Positions 8,369-17,554 are shown, numbered from the stretch's first letter. The stretch: DNA of 64,000 nucleotides from an uncultured bacterium (GCA_905339405.1 CAJPGC010000003.1:1-64000), one strand, 5' to 3'. The notes: generated by a model from the letters alone, not told the origin. Translations and numbers: made by a program.

Positions 8369-9578
8369 GCTGGCCTTCAGGAACATATTCAGGAACAAGG
8401 TGCGCTCCCTCATAACCCTCGGCGCTATCTCGTTCGGCTGCATCTCTCTCATCATAGCCGGGGGGTTCATCGAGAACACCTTCATACAGCTGAGGGAGAG
8501 CTACATAAGAAGCTTCCTCGGGCACATCCAGGTCTATAAGAAGGGCTTCCTCGAACAGGGGGTCGCGCGTCCGTTCGACTTCATGATATCGAACCCCGAC
8601 GAAGTCATTAAAAAGATAACAGACCACCCGCACGTCGTGGCCGCCACCCCGAGGCTGGAGTTCTCCGGGCTCCTCAGCACGGGCGAGACCACCGTATCGT
8701 TCATCGGCCAGGGCGTCAACCCCAAATGGGAAAACCAGATAAGCACGTTCGTCCAACTCGAAAAAGGGGAAAACCTCGCCGAGGGAGACACATACAAAAC
8801 GATACTAGGTAAGGGCCTGTCCGAAGCCCTGATGGCGAAGGCCGGCGACCCCCTCGTGCTCGTGGCGAACACAAAAAGCGGCGCGATAAACGCCCTCGAC
8901 ATGGAAGTCAAAGGGGTCTTTTTCACGAGCTCCAAGGCCTATGACGACAGGGCGCTTCGGGTGCCGGTGGAAGTGGCACAGAAGCTCCTCCATACCGATG
9001 ACATCCAGACCATAGTCGTCCTCCTCGACGATACCTCAGAGACGGACGCGGTCATCGCGGGTCTGAACGAGCGGTTCAAAAAAGACGGCCTGGACCTGGA
9101 GGTAAAGCCCTGGTACGATATGGCCGACTTCTACACCAAGACGGTTGACCTCTATAAAAGACAGTTCTTCGTCCTCAAACTCATCATAGGCATCGTAGTC
9201 GTCCTCAGCGTATTCAACACGATGAACATGGCCATCCTCGAGAGGATCGGCGAAGTGGGGACTATCATGGCCCTCGGAACGAAAAGAAGGGGGGTCGTAA
9301 CGCTTTTTCTGCTCGAGGGTCTCATTCTCGGCATCGTTGGCGGCGTCATAGGGGTGGCCTCTGGCTACCTGCTTGCCATGCTCATCTCGTACATAGGTAT
9401 TCCGATGCCGCCGCCCCCGGGAGCGACGATATACTGGACCGCCCAGATAGAGATGGTCCCGGCCATCTTCGCCTTCGCCTTCGTGCTGGCCATCGTCACC
9501 TCGGTCGTCTCTTCGTGCTACCCGGCAATCAAGGCCTCGAGGTTAGAGATAGCGGAGGCGTTACGGCACAACATATGA
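8358..9578 (+). CDS. LolC/LolE-type ABC transporter permease (FtsX family)
   Basis: 406 residues with the MacB/LolC layout: one membrane helix near the N-terminus (about 15-40), a large periplasmic domain (about 45-260), then three helices, the first in the segment with VFNTMNMAILERIGEVGTIM, a strongly conserved FtsX-family motif. Partner of the ATPase upstream. Its stop overlaps the next start (ATGA), so the LolA-like protein is translationally coupled. Together they resemble a lipoprotein- or lipid-extraction pump. The full LolCDE needs two permeases or a homodimer; only one permease gene is here, so it would act as a homodimer. Confidence 0.88.
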   Translation: MYLRLAFRNIFRNKVRSLITLGAISFGCISLIIAGGFIENTFIQLRESYIRSFLGHIQVYKKGFLEQGVARPFDFMISNPDEVIKKITDHPHVVAATPRLEFSGLLSTGETTVSFIGQGVNPKWENQISTFVQLEKGENLAEGDTYKTILGKGLSEALMAKAGDPLVLVANTKSGAINALDMEVKGVFFTSSKAYDDRALRVPVEVAQKLLHTDDIQTIVVLLDDTSETDAVIAGLNERFKKDGLDLEVKPWYDMADFYTKTVDLYKRQFFVLKLIIGIVVVLSVFNTMNMAILERIGEVGTIMALGTKRRGVVTLFLLEGLILGIVGGVIGVASGYLLAMLISYIGIPMPPPPGATIYWTAQIEMVPAIFAFAFVLAIVTSVVSSCYPAIKASRLEIAEALRHNI

Positions 9579-10330
9579 TGATGAAAATCACCTCATTCAT
9601 GACGGGCGCCGTACTCGGCTTCGGCCTCCTTTGCTCCCCGGCCCAGAGCGCGCCTCTTTCGGCCGACGAGATAGTCTCCAGGGCGGACGAGATAAGAAGC
9701 CCCCAGCTCGACTACACAGTCGACGTCAAGGTCACGAGCTCAAAGGCGGACAAGAGCGCGAATACGGCAAACTATGAAGTCCTCATCAAGGGCAAGGACA
9801 AGACTATAATAAAGACCCTTTCTCCCCAGCTCGACAGGGGGAGGACCCTTCTCATGCTTGGAAGGGACCTCTGGGCTTTTCTGCCCGACGTCTCCAAGCC
9901 TATAAGAATATCCCTTCAGCAGAGGCTAATAGGCGAGGTAGCGAACGGAGACATCGCGAGGGCGAACTTCTCTGGCGATTATTCCGCCTCGCTTTTGAAG
10001 ACCGAGCAGATCGGCGGGAAAAAGCATTTCGTGCTCGAGCTTAAGGCGAAAAGCGACGAAGTGACCTATGACAGAGTCATCTACTGGGTGAGAGCGGACA
10101 ATTACGCCCCCCATAAGGCGGAGTTCTACGCCATATCGGGCCGTCTCATAAAGACCTGCTCCTACGAGAGCTACAAGGAGCTTGCAGGAAAGAAAAGGCC
10201 CTCCAGGCTCGTGCTGAACGACCCCATCGTGAAAGGGCAGCTTTCGACCATCGAGTACTCGAACATGAAGGTCGAGGAGCTGCCCGGAAAACTGTTCACA
10301 AAAGACTATATGAAAAAAATCAAATACTGA
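9575..10330 (+). CDS. LolA-like outer membrane lipoprotein-sorting protein
   Basis: 251 residues from the ATG at 9575, which overlaps the permease stop; an in-frame start 20 codons upstream would lie inside the permease gene and spoil the signal peptide. Signal peptide with hydrophobic core (MTGAVLGFGLLCSPAQSAPL). The mature part has features of the LolA-like/COG2834 group: strands ending in TLLMLGRDLWAFLPDVSKPIRIS and the segment following it, as in periplasmic carriers that hold acyl chains in a half-barrel. Likely receives cargo from the ABC pump and passes it to the outer membrane. Cargo unknown. Confidence 0.8.
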   Translation: MMMKITSFMTGAVLGFGLLCSPAQSAPLSADEIVSRADEIRSPQLDYTVDVKVTSSKADKSANTANYEVLIKGKDKTIIKTLSPQLDRGRTLLMLGRDLWAFLPDVSKPIRISLQQRLIGEVANGDIARANFSGDYSASLLKTEQIGGKKHFVLELKAKSDEVTYDRVIYWVRADNYAPHKAEFYAISGRLIKTCSYESYKELAGKKRPSRLVLNDPIVKGQLSTIEYSNMKVEELPGKLFTKDYMKKIKY

Positions 10331-10335
10331 GGCCA

Positions 10336-12036
10336 ATGCGCAAGACCTCTTCAACTCCCCATTTCCGCTCTCTCATTGTGTTCGCCTTTCTCCTTACGCT
10401 GCTCCTGCCTGCGCTGTCCTTTTCCGAGGGGCGCAAGGCATCCGGCAGGGAAAAGCCTCACGAGGTGAAGGACATAAAGACCCTTTCCAGGAAGGACCGT
10501 ACCCGCGTATTCATCGACGTCGCTGGAAAGCCTGAATACAAGTTGAAGTCCCAGATGGACAAAAACCTGCTGCACATCGAGATGGAAAACAGCTCGCTAT
10601 CCCCGGCTGTGCAGAAGCTCTCGGCCGTGGACGACGGGAGGATAAAAACCATCCAGGCCCTCGAATACGGAAAATCCAGGGTGAGGATATCCGTTGAGAT
10701 GGAGACAGGCTTTGACACTGCCGTCTCTTACGATGACCGGGAGACCTTCATAATAACGGTCGACGTAAAGAGCGCGCCGGAGAAGGCCGCTGTCATCGAG
10801 AAACAAGATGAACCAAAGGGGCTCGGAAACCTCGGCATCGGCGGATACTTGAAGAACGAGACCGCCTACAGGCTCGCCGGTCAAAACGGCCTGACAAAGG
10901 TCAGGAACATCTTTTTCCTTTCATCGTCCGGAGAGCTTTTCACGGACACCTCTTTCGCGGCAAGCGGCAGGCTTGTTTACGACGCTGTCTTCGACCTGAC
11001 GGACAATTACCCGGCAAGCGTCGAGGACGACCAGGAGTTTGAAGCTGACCTGAGGGATTTTTACATCGACCACTCCAGGGGCGACTGGGACCTCAGGGCC
11101 GGAAAGCAGCAGATAGTCTGGGGAGAGGCTGTGGGCCTTTTCTTCGCCGACGCCGTGAACGCCAAGGACCTGAGGGAGTTCGTGCTCCCTGACTTCGACT
11201 ACATAAGGATCCCCCAGTGGGCTGCTGACGTCGAGTATTCAAAAGACGCCTTCCACCTGGAACTCATATGGATACCGGTGCTCGAGTTCAACAAGCTCGG
11301 TGAAGCGGGCTCCGAGTTCCCGGCCGCGGTACCGCTGCCTTCAGGCGTGGGCGCAGCCTCCAACGCTGTCAGAGAGCCCTCCAACTCGCTTGAGAACAGC
11401 GAAGCGGGCCTCCGGGCCTCTTATCTCGTGGACGGATGGGACCTCAGTATTTTCCACCTTTACACATGGGACAAATTCCCGGCCAACGAAAGAGCGGTGA
11501 CGACTCCGTTTCTCTATACCTTCAGCCCTGAGCACAGGAGGCTCAACATAACGGGCTTCACCTTCGCCAAGGAGATAAGCGACGTCATATTCAAGGGCGA
11601 GTTCATCTACAACAGCGGCAAATACTTCTCCGTGCTCGATGCGAGCGACTCCGACGGACTGGTAAGGAAAAATTATCTCGACTACCTCATAGGGCTCGAC
11701 TACACGTTCCTCGGGAACGTGGATTTCAATTTCCAGTTCATGCAGCGCGTTATCTTCGACTATGACCCGAGGATATTCAGGGAGGACGAGGTGCGCACTT
11801 CCGCGTCCGTCTGGCTCAAGACCGGGCTCCGCGACAACACCATAGAGCCGGAGATACTCATAATATCGAGCCTCCGGGAGCGCGACATGCTCATAAGGCC
11901 AAAGGTCACGTTCAAGTTCAGGCAGCGCTGGCAGGCCAAGATCGGCCTCGACGTGTTCGAGGGAGTCAGCGACGGCCTCTTCGGGCAGTACGCGGACAGG
12001 GACAGGGTCTACGCGGAGGCAAGGTATGACTTCTGA
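10336..12036 (+). CDS. AMIN-domain plus DUF1302-like outer-membrane barrel protein
   Basis: 566 residues, signal peptide at 1-32. Residues about 40-155 (KTLSRKDRTRVFIDVAGKPEYKL onward) look like an AMIN domain, a periplasmic module found in secretins and amidases that binds peptidoglycan or localises envelope proteins. From about 165 to the end is a beta-barrel with alternating strands and a terminal Phe. It contains RAGKQQIVWGEAVG and REFVLPDFDYIRIPQW, sequences characteristic of DUF1302 proteins. DUF1302 barrels usually sit next to RND or Lol-like exporters. The AMIN fusion is unusual. It begins 5 bases after the LolA-like gene, so it is probably the outer-membrane end of the same pathway. 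Confidence 0.72.
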   Translation: MRKTSSTPHFRSLIVFAFLLTLLLPALSFSEGRKASGREKPHEVKDIKTLSRKDRTRVFIDVAGKPEYKLKSQMDKNLLHIEMENSSLSPAVQKLSAVDDGRIKTIQALEYGKSRVRISVEMETGFDTAVSYDDRETFIITVDVKSAPEKAAVIEKQDEPKGLGNLGIGGYLKNETAYRLAGQNGLTKVRNIFFLSSSGELFTDTSFAASGRLVYDAVFDLTDNYPASVEDDQEFEADLRDFYIDHSRGDWDLRAGKQQIVWGEAVGLFFADAVNAKDLREFVLPDFDYIRIPQWAADVEYSKDAFHLELIWIPVLEFNKLGEAGSEFPAAVPLPSGVGAASNAVREPSNSLENSEAGLRASYLVDGWDLSIFHLYTWDKFPANERAVTTPFLYTFSPEHRRLNITGFTFAKEISDVIFKGEFIYNSGKYFSVLDASDSDGLVRKNYLDYLIGLDYTFLGNVDFNFQFMQRVIFDYDPRIFREDEVRTSASVWLKTGLRDNTIEPEILIISSLRERDMLIRPKVTFKFRQRWQAKIGLDVFEGVSDGLFGQYADRDRVYAEARYDF

Positions 12037-12053
12037 TATTGAGGAAGGCAGCA

Positions 12054-12914
12054 ATGGACCTGTATAAGGAATCTTTCAAAAGGAACCTCGGCCTCCTTGA
12101 TGAAGCAGAGCAAGAGAGGCTCAAGAACTGCAGGGTGGCCATAGCGGGGCTCGGCGGAGTGGGCGGGATACATCTCGTGACGCTGGCGAGGATAGGGGTC
12201 GGCGCGTTCAATATCGCCGACAACGACACCTTCGAGGCTGTAAACTTCAACCGCCAGTACGGGGCTTCGGTCAATACCATCGGAAGAAAAAAGACGGACG
12301 TCATGGCGGATATTGCCAGGTCGATAAACCCTGAGGCGAAGATCGAGCTCTTCTCGGAGGGCATCAATACCTCCAATATCGACAGGTTCCTCGAAGGCGT
12401 CGACTTCGCCGTCGACGCGATTGATTTTTTCGCGATAGACGCAAGGAGGCTTCTTTTCAGGAAAGCCCGGGAAAAAGGTATCTACGCCGCAACCTCCGGC
12501 CCGATAGGCTTCGGCGCAACGCTCCAGGTATTCTCCCCGGAGGGCATGGGCTTCGATGAATACTTCGGCATAACGGACGGCATGGAATACATCGAGAAGA
12601 TGATAGCGTTTTCAGTAGGGCTTACCCCAAGTCCGCTGCACCTCAAGTACATGGACCTGAAGCGCGTAGACCTCAAGGCCGGGACAGGGCCGTCTATTGC
12701 TTCAGCCTGCGCCCTGTGCGCCAATCTCGTGGCCACGGCGGCCGTAGACATACTGCTCAAACGCGGCGAAACAAAACCGGTCCCGCATTACTTCCAGTTC
12801 GACCCGTACAGACAGGTCTACAAAAAGGGGCGTCTGTGGATGGGCGGCAGCAACCCGCTGCAGAGGCTCAAGAGATGGTTCCTCCTGAAAAAGATAAAGC
12901 CTCTCATCGAATAA
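12054..12914 (+). CDS. ThiF/E1-like adenylyltransferase family protein
   Basis: 286 residues from the ATG at 12054, which has AGGAAGG in front; a TTG 15 bases upstream is less likely. The nucleotide-binding loop GLGGVGG is at about 32-38, followed by IADNDTFEAVNFNRQ, where the Arg contacts ATP phosphates in MoeB/ThiF/E1 enzymes, and VDAIDFFAIDARR. One CxxC (ACALC) is visible; I do not see the second cysteine pair of zinc-binding MoeB. These proteins adenylate a protein C-terminus or a small molecule. No partner ubiquitin-like protein is encoded nearby. Last gene of the plus-strand unit, ending 6 bases from the end of a convergent nitroreductase gene; the pair recalls the two halves of mycobacterial Rv1355c-like proteins. 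Confidence 0.85.
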   Translation: MDLYKESFKRNLGLLDEAEQERLKNCRVAIAGLGGVGGIHLVTLARIGVGAFNIADNDTFEAVNFNRQYGASVNTIGRKKTDVMADIARSINPEAKIELFSEGINTSNIDRFLEGVDFAVDAIDFFAIDARRLLFRKAREKGIYAATSGPIGFGATLQVFSPEGMGFDEYFGITDGMEYIEKMIAFSVGLTPSPLHLKYMDLKRVDLKAGTGPSIASACALCANLVATAAVDILLKRGETKPVPHYFQFDPYRQVYKKGRLWMGGSNPLQRLKRWFLLKKIKPLIE

Positions 12915-12920
12915 AAAACC

Positions 12921-13982
12921 TCAACCTTGCAGCAACACGTCAGTCAGAGGACGCCTTGAGGTCCTTGTCGAAGGCCTGCCCCCATAACCTATTCTGAACA
13001 GCATTATTAGCCCGTTCTTCTCCTCGAGCGGGAAGATGCGCTTAAGCCCGTCATAGACCGAAAGCAGCCTTTTTTTCTGGGCCTTGGTATACCCGCTCTC
13101 CCGCGCCTGAAGAAGCCTTGTCAGCAGAAAGGACATTCCGCCGAAAGGCTGCAGCGAAAGCCCGAGGGAAGCCGCTTCAAGCCAGACCCTTTCAAAAAAA
13201 CGGCCTCCCTCGATGAGGTCCACTGGCCGCGACTTGTCCATCACGATAAAGCCGATTGCCGAAGCCTTCAACAAAAGCTGGCTGTTGATCTTCCCCACCG
13301 CATAACTCAGGGCGAATTTGTTCAGGAAGTCCATGACGGGCCATGAGGACATAACCTTGAAAGCCGCCCTGTTCATGATGTTGAGCTCGAGCGTCCCCAC
13401 GGGCATGCCGTCTCTACGGGCCGCCTCCGCTTCGTTCCAGCGTATCCATTTGAAAAGCCCCTGATGGAGGAGCTTGTGCTCGAAGGAGGTCCTGTCGACG
13501 GAGGCCGCCAGGCGCGCTATTTCCTTCATGACCGGCCTGTCATCTATCAAGTGCAGGACGGCTCCTTGAGGGCGCGGAGTCGCCGAGAGGCTTTTCATGA
13601 CGTTTTCAGGCAGCGGCTTTCTCGAATACGGCTTCCTGTTCGTGCACCTTTCCCTGATGAACGGGTACAAGGGGCTTGAAGAGGGCTGTCCGGCTTTCAA
13701 TTTGATGACCGCTGCGGGAGAGTCCTTTTCCGAGGGGAAATACGAGACTGAAGGGACAAGGCCATAATGGACGGCGGCTGTCAGGATGTTCTCAATGACA
13801 GCCCCTATCGTGACATATGAGCCTGCGTGGCCGTAATCACCGAAAAAATCAGAGCGCACTTCGTCAAGTATGACATGGATGGAATCGCTTCCGAGCCTGA
13901 AGAACCACGGTTGGCAATTATCGATGGACGGGGCGAATGTGCCGGCGGAGACAAGTTTTTCCAGGACATCCCTTTGTATCAT
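12921..13982 (-). CDS. Nitroreductase-family flavoprotein
   Basis: 353 residues, longer than the usual 180-220. The N-terminus has LVSAGTFAPSIDNCQPWFF, the FMN-binding opening of nitroreductase-fold proteins, and the C-terminus has GLIMLFRIGYGGRPSTRTSRRPL, the matching closing strand. The extended middle and an 'APSxDNCQPW' start are those of the nitroreductase half of Rv1355c-type ThiF-nitroreductase fusions. Here the ThiF-like gene lies convergently with only 6 bases between the two stops. Substrate unknown; the fold does oxidation or reduction of flavins, azolines, nitro compounds or deiodination in other families. The start at 13982 has no strong ribosome site. Confidence 0.8.
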   Translation of the reverse strand: MIQRDVLEKLVSAGTFAPSIDNCQPWFFRLGSDSIHVILDEVRSDFFGDYGHAGSYVTIGAVIENILTAAVHYGLVPSVSYFPSEKDSPAAVIKLKAGQPSSSPLYPFIRERCTNRKPYSRKPLPENVMKSLSATPRPQGAVLHLIDDRPVMKEIARLAASVDRTSFEHKLLHQGLFKWIRWNEAEAARRDGMPVGTLELNIMNRAAFKVMSSWPVMDFLNKFALSYAVGKINSQLLLKASAIGFIVMDKSRPVDLIEGGRFFERVWLEAASLGLSLQPFGGMSFLLTRLLQARESGYTKAQKKRLLSVYDGLKRIFPLEEKNGLIMLFRIGYGGRPSTRTSRRPLTDVLLQG

Positions 13983-14016
13983 TCAGGGATTCTATCCGGT
14001 CAGGGCATTTTTGGCA

Positions 14017-14050
14017 AATAAAAAGGGGCAAAGGTTTTCACCTTTGCCCC
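14017..14050 (-). terminator. Rho-independent terminator of the second PEP-CTERM gene
   Basis: On the minus strand GGGGCAAAGG and CCTTTGCCCC form a 10-pair stem with a 6-base loop, followed by TTTTTATTT. It lies 23 bases past the stop at 14074 and before the nitroreductase start. Confidence 0.9.
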
Positions 14051-14073
14051 CTTCGATGTATCTGTGTAACCGA

Positions 14074-14901
14074 TTACTTCTTGAACCTTCTCCTGCCCAT
14101 GAGGCCGAGGCCGATTATGCCGCTGCCAAGAAGAAGCAGGGTGCCAGGCTCAGGAACGACCGTCCCGATGACCGGGTCGTCGCTCTTTACAGGCCAGCCG
14201 TCGTTGCCGGGAGCCGAGAAGTCAGAGTTCAGGTACAGGTCCCTGCCGGGGCCGAAGGTGTCGACGCCGAACAAGGAAGCATACGCACCACCCGTTATCT
14301 CCAGGTAGCCCGTGCCGTTGCCGGTGAAGGGCGAAGTAAAGCCGGTTGCGGTAGAGTGCAGGGTCGCCGTGGTCTCGTCAAATCCTGCGGTGAACGGGTT
14401 ATCGAATGCGTGGATGCCCGTCGCACCGGCAGCCGACAGGAACAGGATGCCGTCGGTTACGCCCGCGCCCGGATAGGTCGCGTCGAAGTCCGGCGTGTTG
14501 TCGAGATAAAGGTTAAAACCACCGCCCGTGAAGTCCATCTCGAGCGCGCCCAGGAACGGGTTGAAAGCTACGTTGCCCGCGGTGTAGCCGGAGAACGTAC
14601 CCGTGAGCTCTTCCCCGTCCTTGCCGTCAAACCAAAGGAGGGTCGAATTCGAGTTGGCGGCGCTGATGGTCTTTATTTTCAAAATACCATCGAGCTGCTC
14701 GCCTGCTGCGTCAATGATGCCGTTCCCGTTGCCGGTACCAGGCGTCTCCTGCTCCCAGTTGATGAACTTGACTTCAACCGGACCGTTCCAGGGCGTCAGG
14801 AAGCTGAACGCCTGGGCCGGAGCCGCGGTACAGGCCGATGCGGCGCCTATAACAGCGGTTATCGCCAGTGCCCTTTCAAACTTGCTCCATTTCCTTTTCA
14901 T
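14074..14901 (-). CDS. PEP-CTERM sorting-domain protein
   Basis: 275 residues from the ATG at 14901, preceded by GGAGGGTAAT; the longer in-frame reading would lack a signal peptide at its end. Signal peptide ends near APAQA-FS. The body is rich in Gly, Thr, Asn and Asp, with few charges, as in many surface-exposed PEP-CTERM proteins. The C-terminus has VVPEPGTLLLLGSGIIGLG and then a basic tail RRRFKK, the exosortase recognition signal. Expected substrate of XrtA encoded at 22182-23024. It has its own sigma-54 promoter and terminator, so it is a single-gene unit. Confidence 0.9.
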   Translation of the reverse strand: MKRKWSKFERALAITAVIGAASACTAAPAQAFSFLTPWNGPVEVKFINWEQETPGTGNGNGIIDAAGEQLDGILKIKTISAANSNSTLLWFDGKDGEELTGTFSGYTAGNVAFNPFLGALEMDFTGGGFNLYLDNTPDFDATYPGAGVTDGILFLSAAGATGIHAFDNPFTAGFDETTATLHSTATGFTSPFTGNGTGYLEITGGAYASLFGVDTFGPGRDLYLNSDFSAPGNDGWPVKSDDPVIGTVVPEPGTLLLLGSGIIGLGLMGRRRFKK

Positions 14902-14973
14902 ATTACCCTCCTTATTTATTGAAACCTGACTTAGTTTTTTTTTGGGATTTGAATTGCGTTGGCTATATGAATA

Positions 14974-14989
14974 AGCAAATGCCATGCCA
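14974..14989 (-). promoter_or_regulatory. sigma-54 promoter of the second PEP-CTERM gene
   Basis: The minus strand reads TGGCAT-GGCAT-TTGCT: GG and GC have the exact 24/12 spacing and only one -24 base departs from consensus. Expected transcript start near 14963, giving a leader of about 62 bases. Apart from this, the 14902-15156 gap holds an imperfect palindrome around AGTTGTCAACT at 15058-15068. Confidence 0.7.
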
Positions 14990-15156
14990 TCTTTTATTTA
15001 ACCAAGCCTCGTTTTGCAATTAGCTGTTTTTTCAAGCTTTTTTTATTTACCACAAACAGTTGTCAACTATCCGTTTGTACCAGTACGGTGAAATTCGTAA
15101 AGTTTTCCTTGTAAGATGTAAAGCCTACCGACAGCTATTGGGAGGGGTAGAACAGG

Positions 15157-17445
15157 TCAATTTTGAGGGTGGGCCTTGAGGACCTTCTCGAGCGCGGAGA
15201 CGATTGCGGGGTCGTATATCGAGCCTGCGTGCTTTTTGATGTCCTCGACGGCTTCTTGAGGCGAGATGGTCTTCCTGTACGGCCTTTCGGAGACCATCGC
15301 GCAGAAGGCGTCCACCACCGACAGTACCCTGGAGATGAATGGTATCTCTTCTCCGCGGAGCTTGTCCGGGTAGCCCTCTCCGTCCCACCTCTCATGGTGG
15401 TGCAGGATAATCTTTTTCACTTCCTCGGAGAACTCGAAGTTGTTAAGCAGGCCGAGAGTGTTGAACGGGTGCGCCTTCACGGTGCACTTCTCCGAATGGG
15501 TGAGCACCTTCTTGTCGAGCACGTTCTCGTCTATCGTCATCAGACCGAGGTCGTATATCATCGAGACGTACCGGGCCGTCTTCTTTTGCTCCTCGTCCGC
15601 GCCGAGCATGTCCATTGTCCTGGTGAGAAGGCTTGAGAAGACCCCTCTTTTTTTCTGGTATTTCTTCTGATAGGTCTTCTCGGCGTTCAGGAGGTTGTCG
15701 AAGGTGGAAACGAACTGCTTTAAGTCCTCGTCGAAATAGTCGCCGGAGTTCAACGTGTTGATGAAGTTTGTTATCCTCTCGCCCAGGATGGATGCCAGAG
15801 AAAGGTCCTGTTCGGTGAACGGGCCCGCCGTCTTCTTGTTGTTGAGGTTCAAGACCCCTATGACGTTGCCGTTTATCTTCAACGGGAGCGATATCAGGGA
15901 CTTGGTGTTGTACTGGGAGATGCTCTTCCTGCGGAACCTCGGGTCTGATTCGATGTCCTCTATGAGAAGGGGCTTGCCTTCAAGGGCGACCCAACCGGCC
16001 ACGCTGTCGCCGAATTTTATCCTCGTCCTGTTTACGACGTCCTCGCCGAGCCCCCGGGCGCTCTTTATCGTAAGCTCTCCGGTGAGCTTGTTGTCCAGCA
16101 TAATCGAGCAGGTATTGACGTCCAGGAGCTCAGAGATGAACTCCATGAATTTTTCCATGGTGAGATCGATTATGGCGTCGACCTTCTCCCTGGCGCTCTT
16201 GGGAACGTGAATCGTTATCTCGAAGGCTTCTGCCGTATTCTCGGCATGGAGGCCCCACTTGTGCACCTCTGCGGTCTTGCTCGCCAGGTAAAGCTTGAGC
16301 TTGTCCTTCTCCTGGCCGCCGCCGGACAGGTGGGACGGGGAGAACAGGAACGGGATGACCGCCTCGGGAAGCTTCCTCGAGGCGGTGAGCTTCACTTCGA
16401 CGTCGTCGTTCTCGTGCAGCCTTACGGCGATGCTGTCCCCGCTCTCGAGGTACTGGCACAGCCCCTCTATTATGTTTATGAAGAACTGCACTATCCTTAT
16501 CTTGTCGCCGACAACCTCGGTTATTGACTTGCTGAGGTCCGCGCTCAAGTGGATGTTCTTCCTCGACAGGGTCACGTTCAGGAGCTTTGAGCCGAGGACG
16601 TCGTTCTCCAATACCTCCGGGAGGCTCAAGACCGTCTTCTTTATGACCTTCATCTCGTTTTCGAGCATGAGGAAATCAAGGAGGTTCTCGACAAGCCCGA
16701 TGAGCTTGTCCGTCTCGTTCGATATGATGGACTGGAACTCCCTCTGCTCGCCTTTTATCTTGTCGGCGTTCTGAAGGTAGTAGATGGCGCCCTTTATCGA
16801 GTTGAGCGGGGTGCGAAGCTCGTGGGATATGCGCGTCAGGAATTCGGTCTTGACCACGTCCGTCTCGATAAGCTTCCTGTTGAGGTCTTCGAGCTCGGAA
16901 GCCTTGAAGCGGAGCTGGTTCATGAGGAACGCGTCGTCCAGGACGATGGCCGCCTGGTTGGCGAGTATCTTGATGAGCGAAAGCTCGTCTTCCTTGAATA
17001 CGCCGTCGGCCTTGTCGTTTATGTTGAGGACGCCGAGGAGCCTGTTCCTGCTTATGATGGGGCATGATATGAAGGAGCGGGTCTTGAACCTGTCCCTGCT
17101 CTTCCTCATCTTGAAGCGCTCGTCTTTTTCGATGTCCTCGACCAGCACCGGCGTCTTCTGCTCGGCCACGGTGCCGGCTATTCCCTCGCCGACCTTTACG
17201 CGGTACGACCTTATGAAATGGATGTCAATGCCCCTGGCCTCGAGAATGTAAAGCTCTTCCTTCTCGTTCAGGAGCATTATGGAGCCTTTTTCGGCGTTTG
17301 TGTAATTTATGGCGAGGTCGAGGATGAGGTTGGCTATCGCCCTGATGTTGTCGGTGGCGACGATGGCGCTGGAGATCTCATTGAGTATGGAAAGCTTTTT
17401 CTCAAAGAGCTTTGGGTTGTCCATCTTGAGCGCATTATATGGCAT
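15157..17445 (-). CDS. GAF-HisKA-GAF-HD hybrid signalling protein with degenerate kinase and HD parts
   Basis: 762 residues, no membrane helix. GAF1 (about 20-175), a HisKA-like helix pair with the phosphoacceptor-type His208 in TRISHELRTPLNSIKG, a poorly conserved ATPase region (about 300-415; no clear N, G1 or F box), GAF2 (about 425-565) and a C-terminal HD-GYP-like domain (about 620-755). The HD domain keeps HHE (683-685), GYP (691-693) and SVVDAF, but the eponymous HD pair reads YD (631-632). HD-GYP enzymes hydrolyse cyclic di-GMP; loss of one metal ligand makes activity doubtful. Probably a cytoplasmic sensor or scaffold. It follows the PEP-CTERM unit in the same direction but has its own sigma-54 promoter. 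Confidence 0.8.
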   Translation of the reverse strand: MPYNALKMDNPKLFEKKLSILNEISSAIVATDNIRAIANLILDLAINYTNAEKGSIMLLNEKEELYILEARGIDIHFIRSYRVKVGEGIAGTVAEQKTPVLVEDIEKDERFKMRKSRDRFKTRSFISCPIISRNRLLGVLNINDKADGVFKEDELSLIKILANQAAIVLDDAFLMNQLRFKASELEDLNRKLIETDVVKTEFLTRISHELRTPLNSIKGAIYYLQNADKIKGEQREFQSIISNETDKLIGLVENLLDFLMLENEMKVIKKTVLSLPEVLENDVLGSKLLNVTLSRKNIHLSADLSKSITEVVGDKIRIVQFFINIIEGLCQYLESGDSIAVRLHENDDVEVKLTASRKLPEAVIPFLFSPSHLSGGGQEKDKLKLYLASKTAEVHKWGLHAENTAEAFEITIHVPKSAREKVDAIIDLTMEKFMEFISELLDVNTCSIMLDNKLTGELTIKSARGLGEDVVNRTRIKFGDSVAGWVALEGKPLLIEDIESDPRFRRKSISQYNTKSLISLPLKINGNVIGVLNLNNKKTAGPFTEQDLSLASILGERITNFINTLNSGDYFDEDLKQFVSTFDNLLNAEKTYQKKYQKKRGVFSSLLTRTMDMLGADEEQKKTARYVSMIYDLGLMTIDENVLDKKVLTHSEKCTVKAHPFNTLGLLNNFEFSEEVKKIILHHHERWDGEGYPDKLRGEEIPFISRVLSVVDAFCAMVSERPYRKTISPQEAVEDIKKHAGSIYDPAIVSALEKVLKAHPQN

Positions 17446-17554
17446 TATTCACTAAAGTGCAAAATAAAATTGAAAGTTTATTCTTACTCAAGAGTTCGCC
17501 GTCCCGCTTTCCGGAGCTCTGAAAACAAGTGAAATCCGGTACTGTTTAATAAAA

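Noticed and set aside
12054-13982. Azole-peptide (TOMM) biosynthesis because of E1-like plus nitroreductase-like proteins
   Set aside because: No YcaO cyclodehydratase and no precursor peptide are nearby, and the genes are on opposite strands.
7261-15100. Shared ATTCGTAA upstream of both PEP-CTERM promoters as a regulator site
   Set aside because: Only eight bases, at different distances and not palindromic; expected by chance in AT-rich gaps. It is absent upstream of the other two sigma-54 sites.
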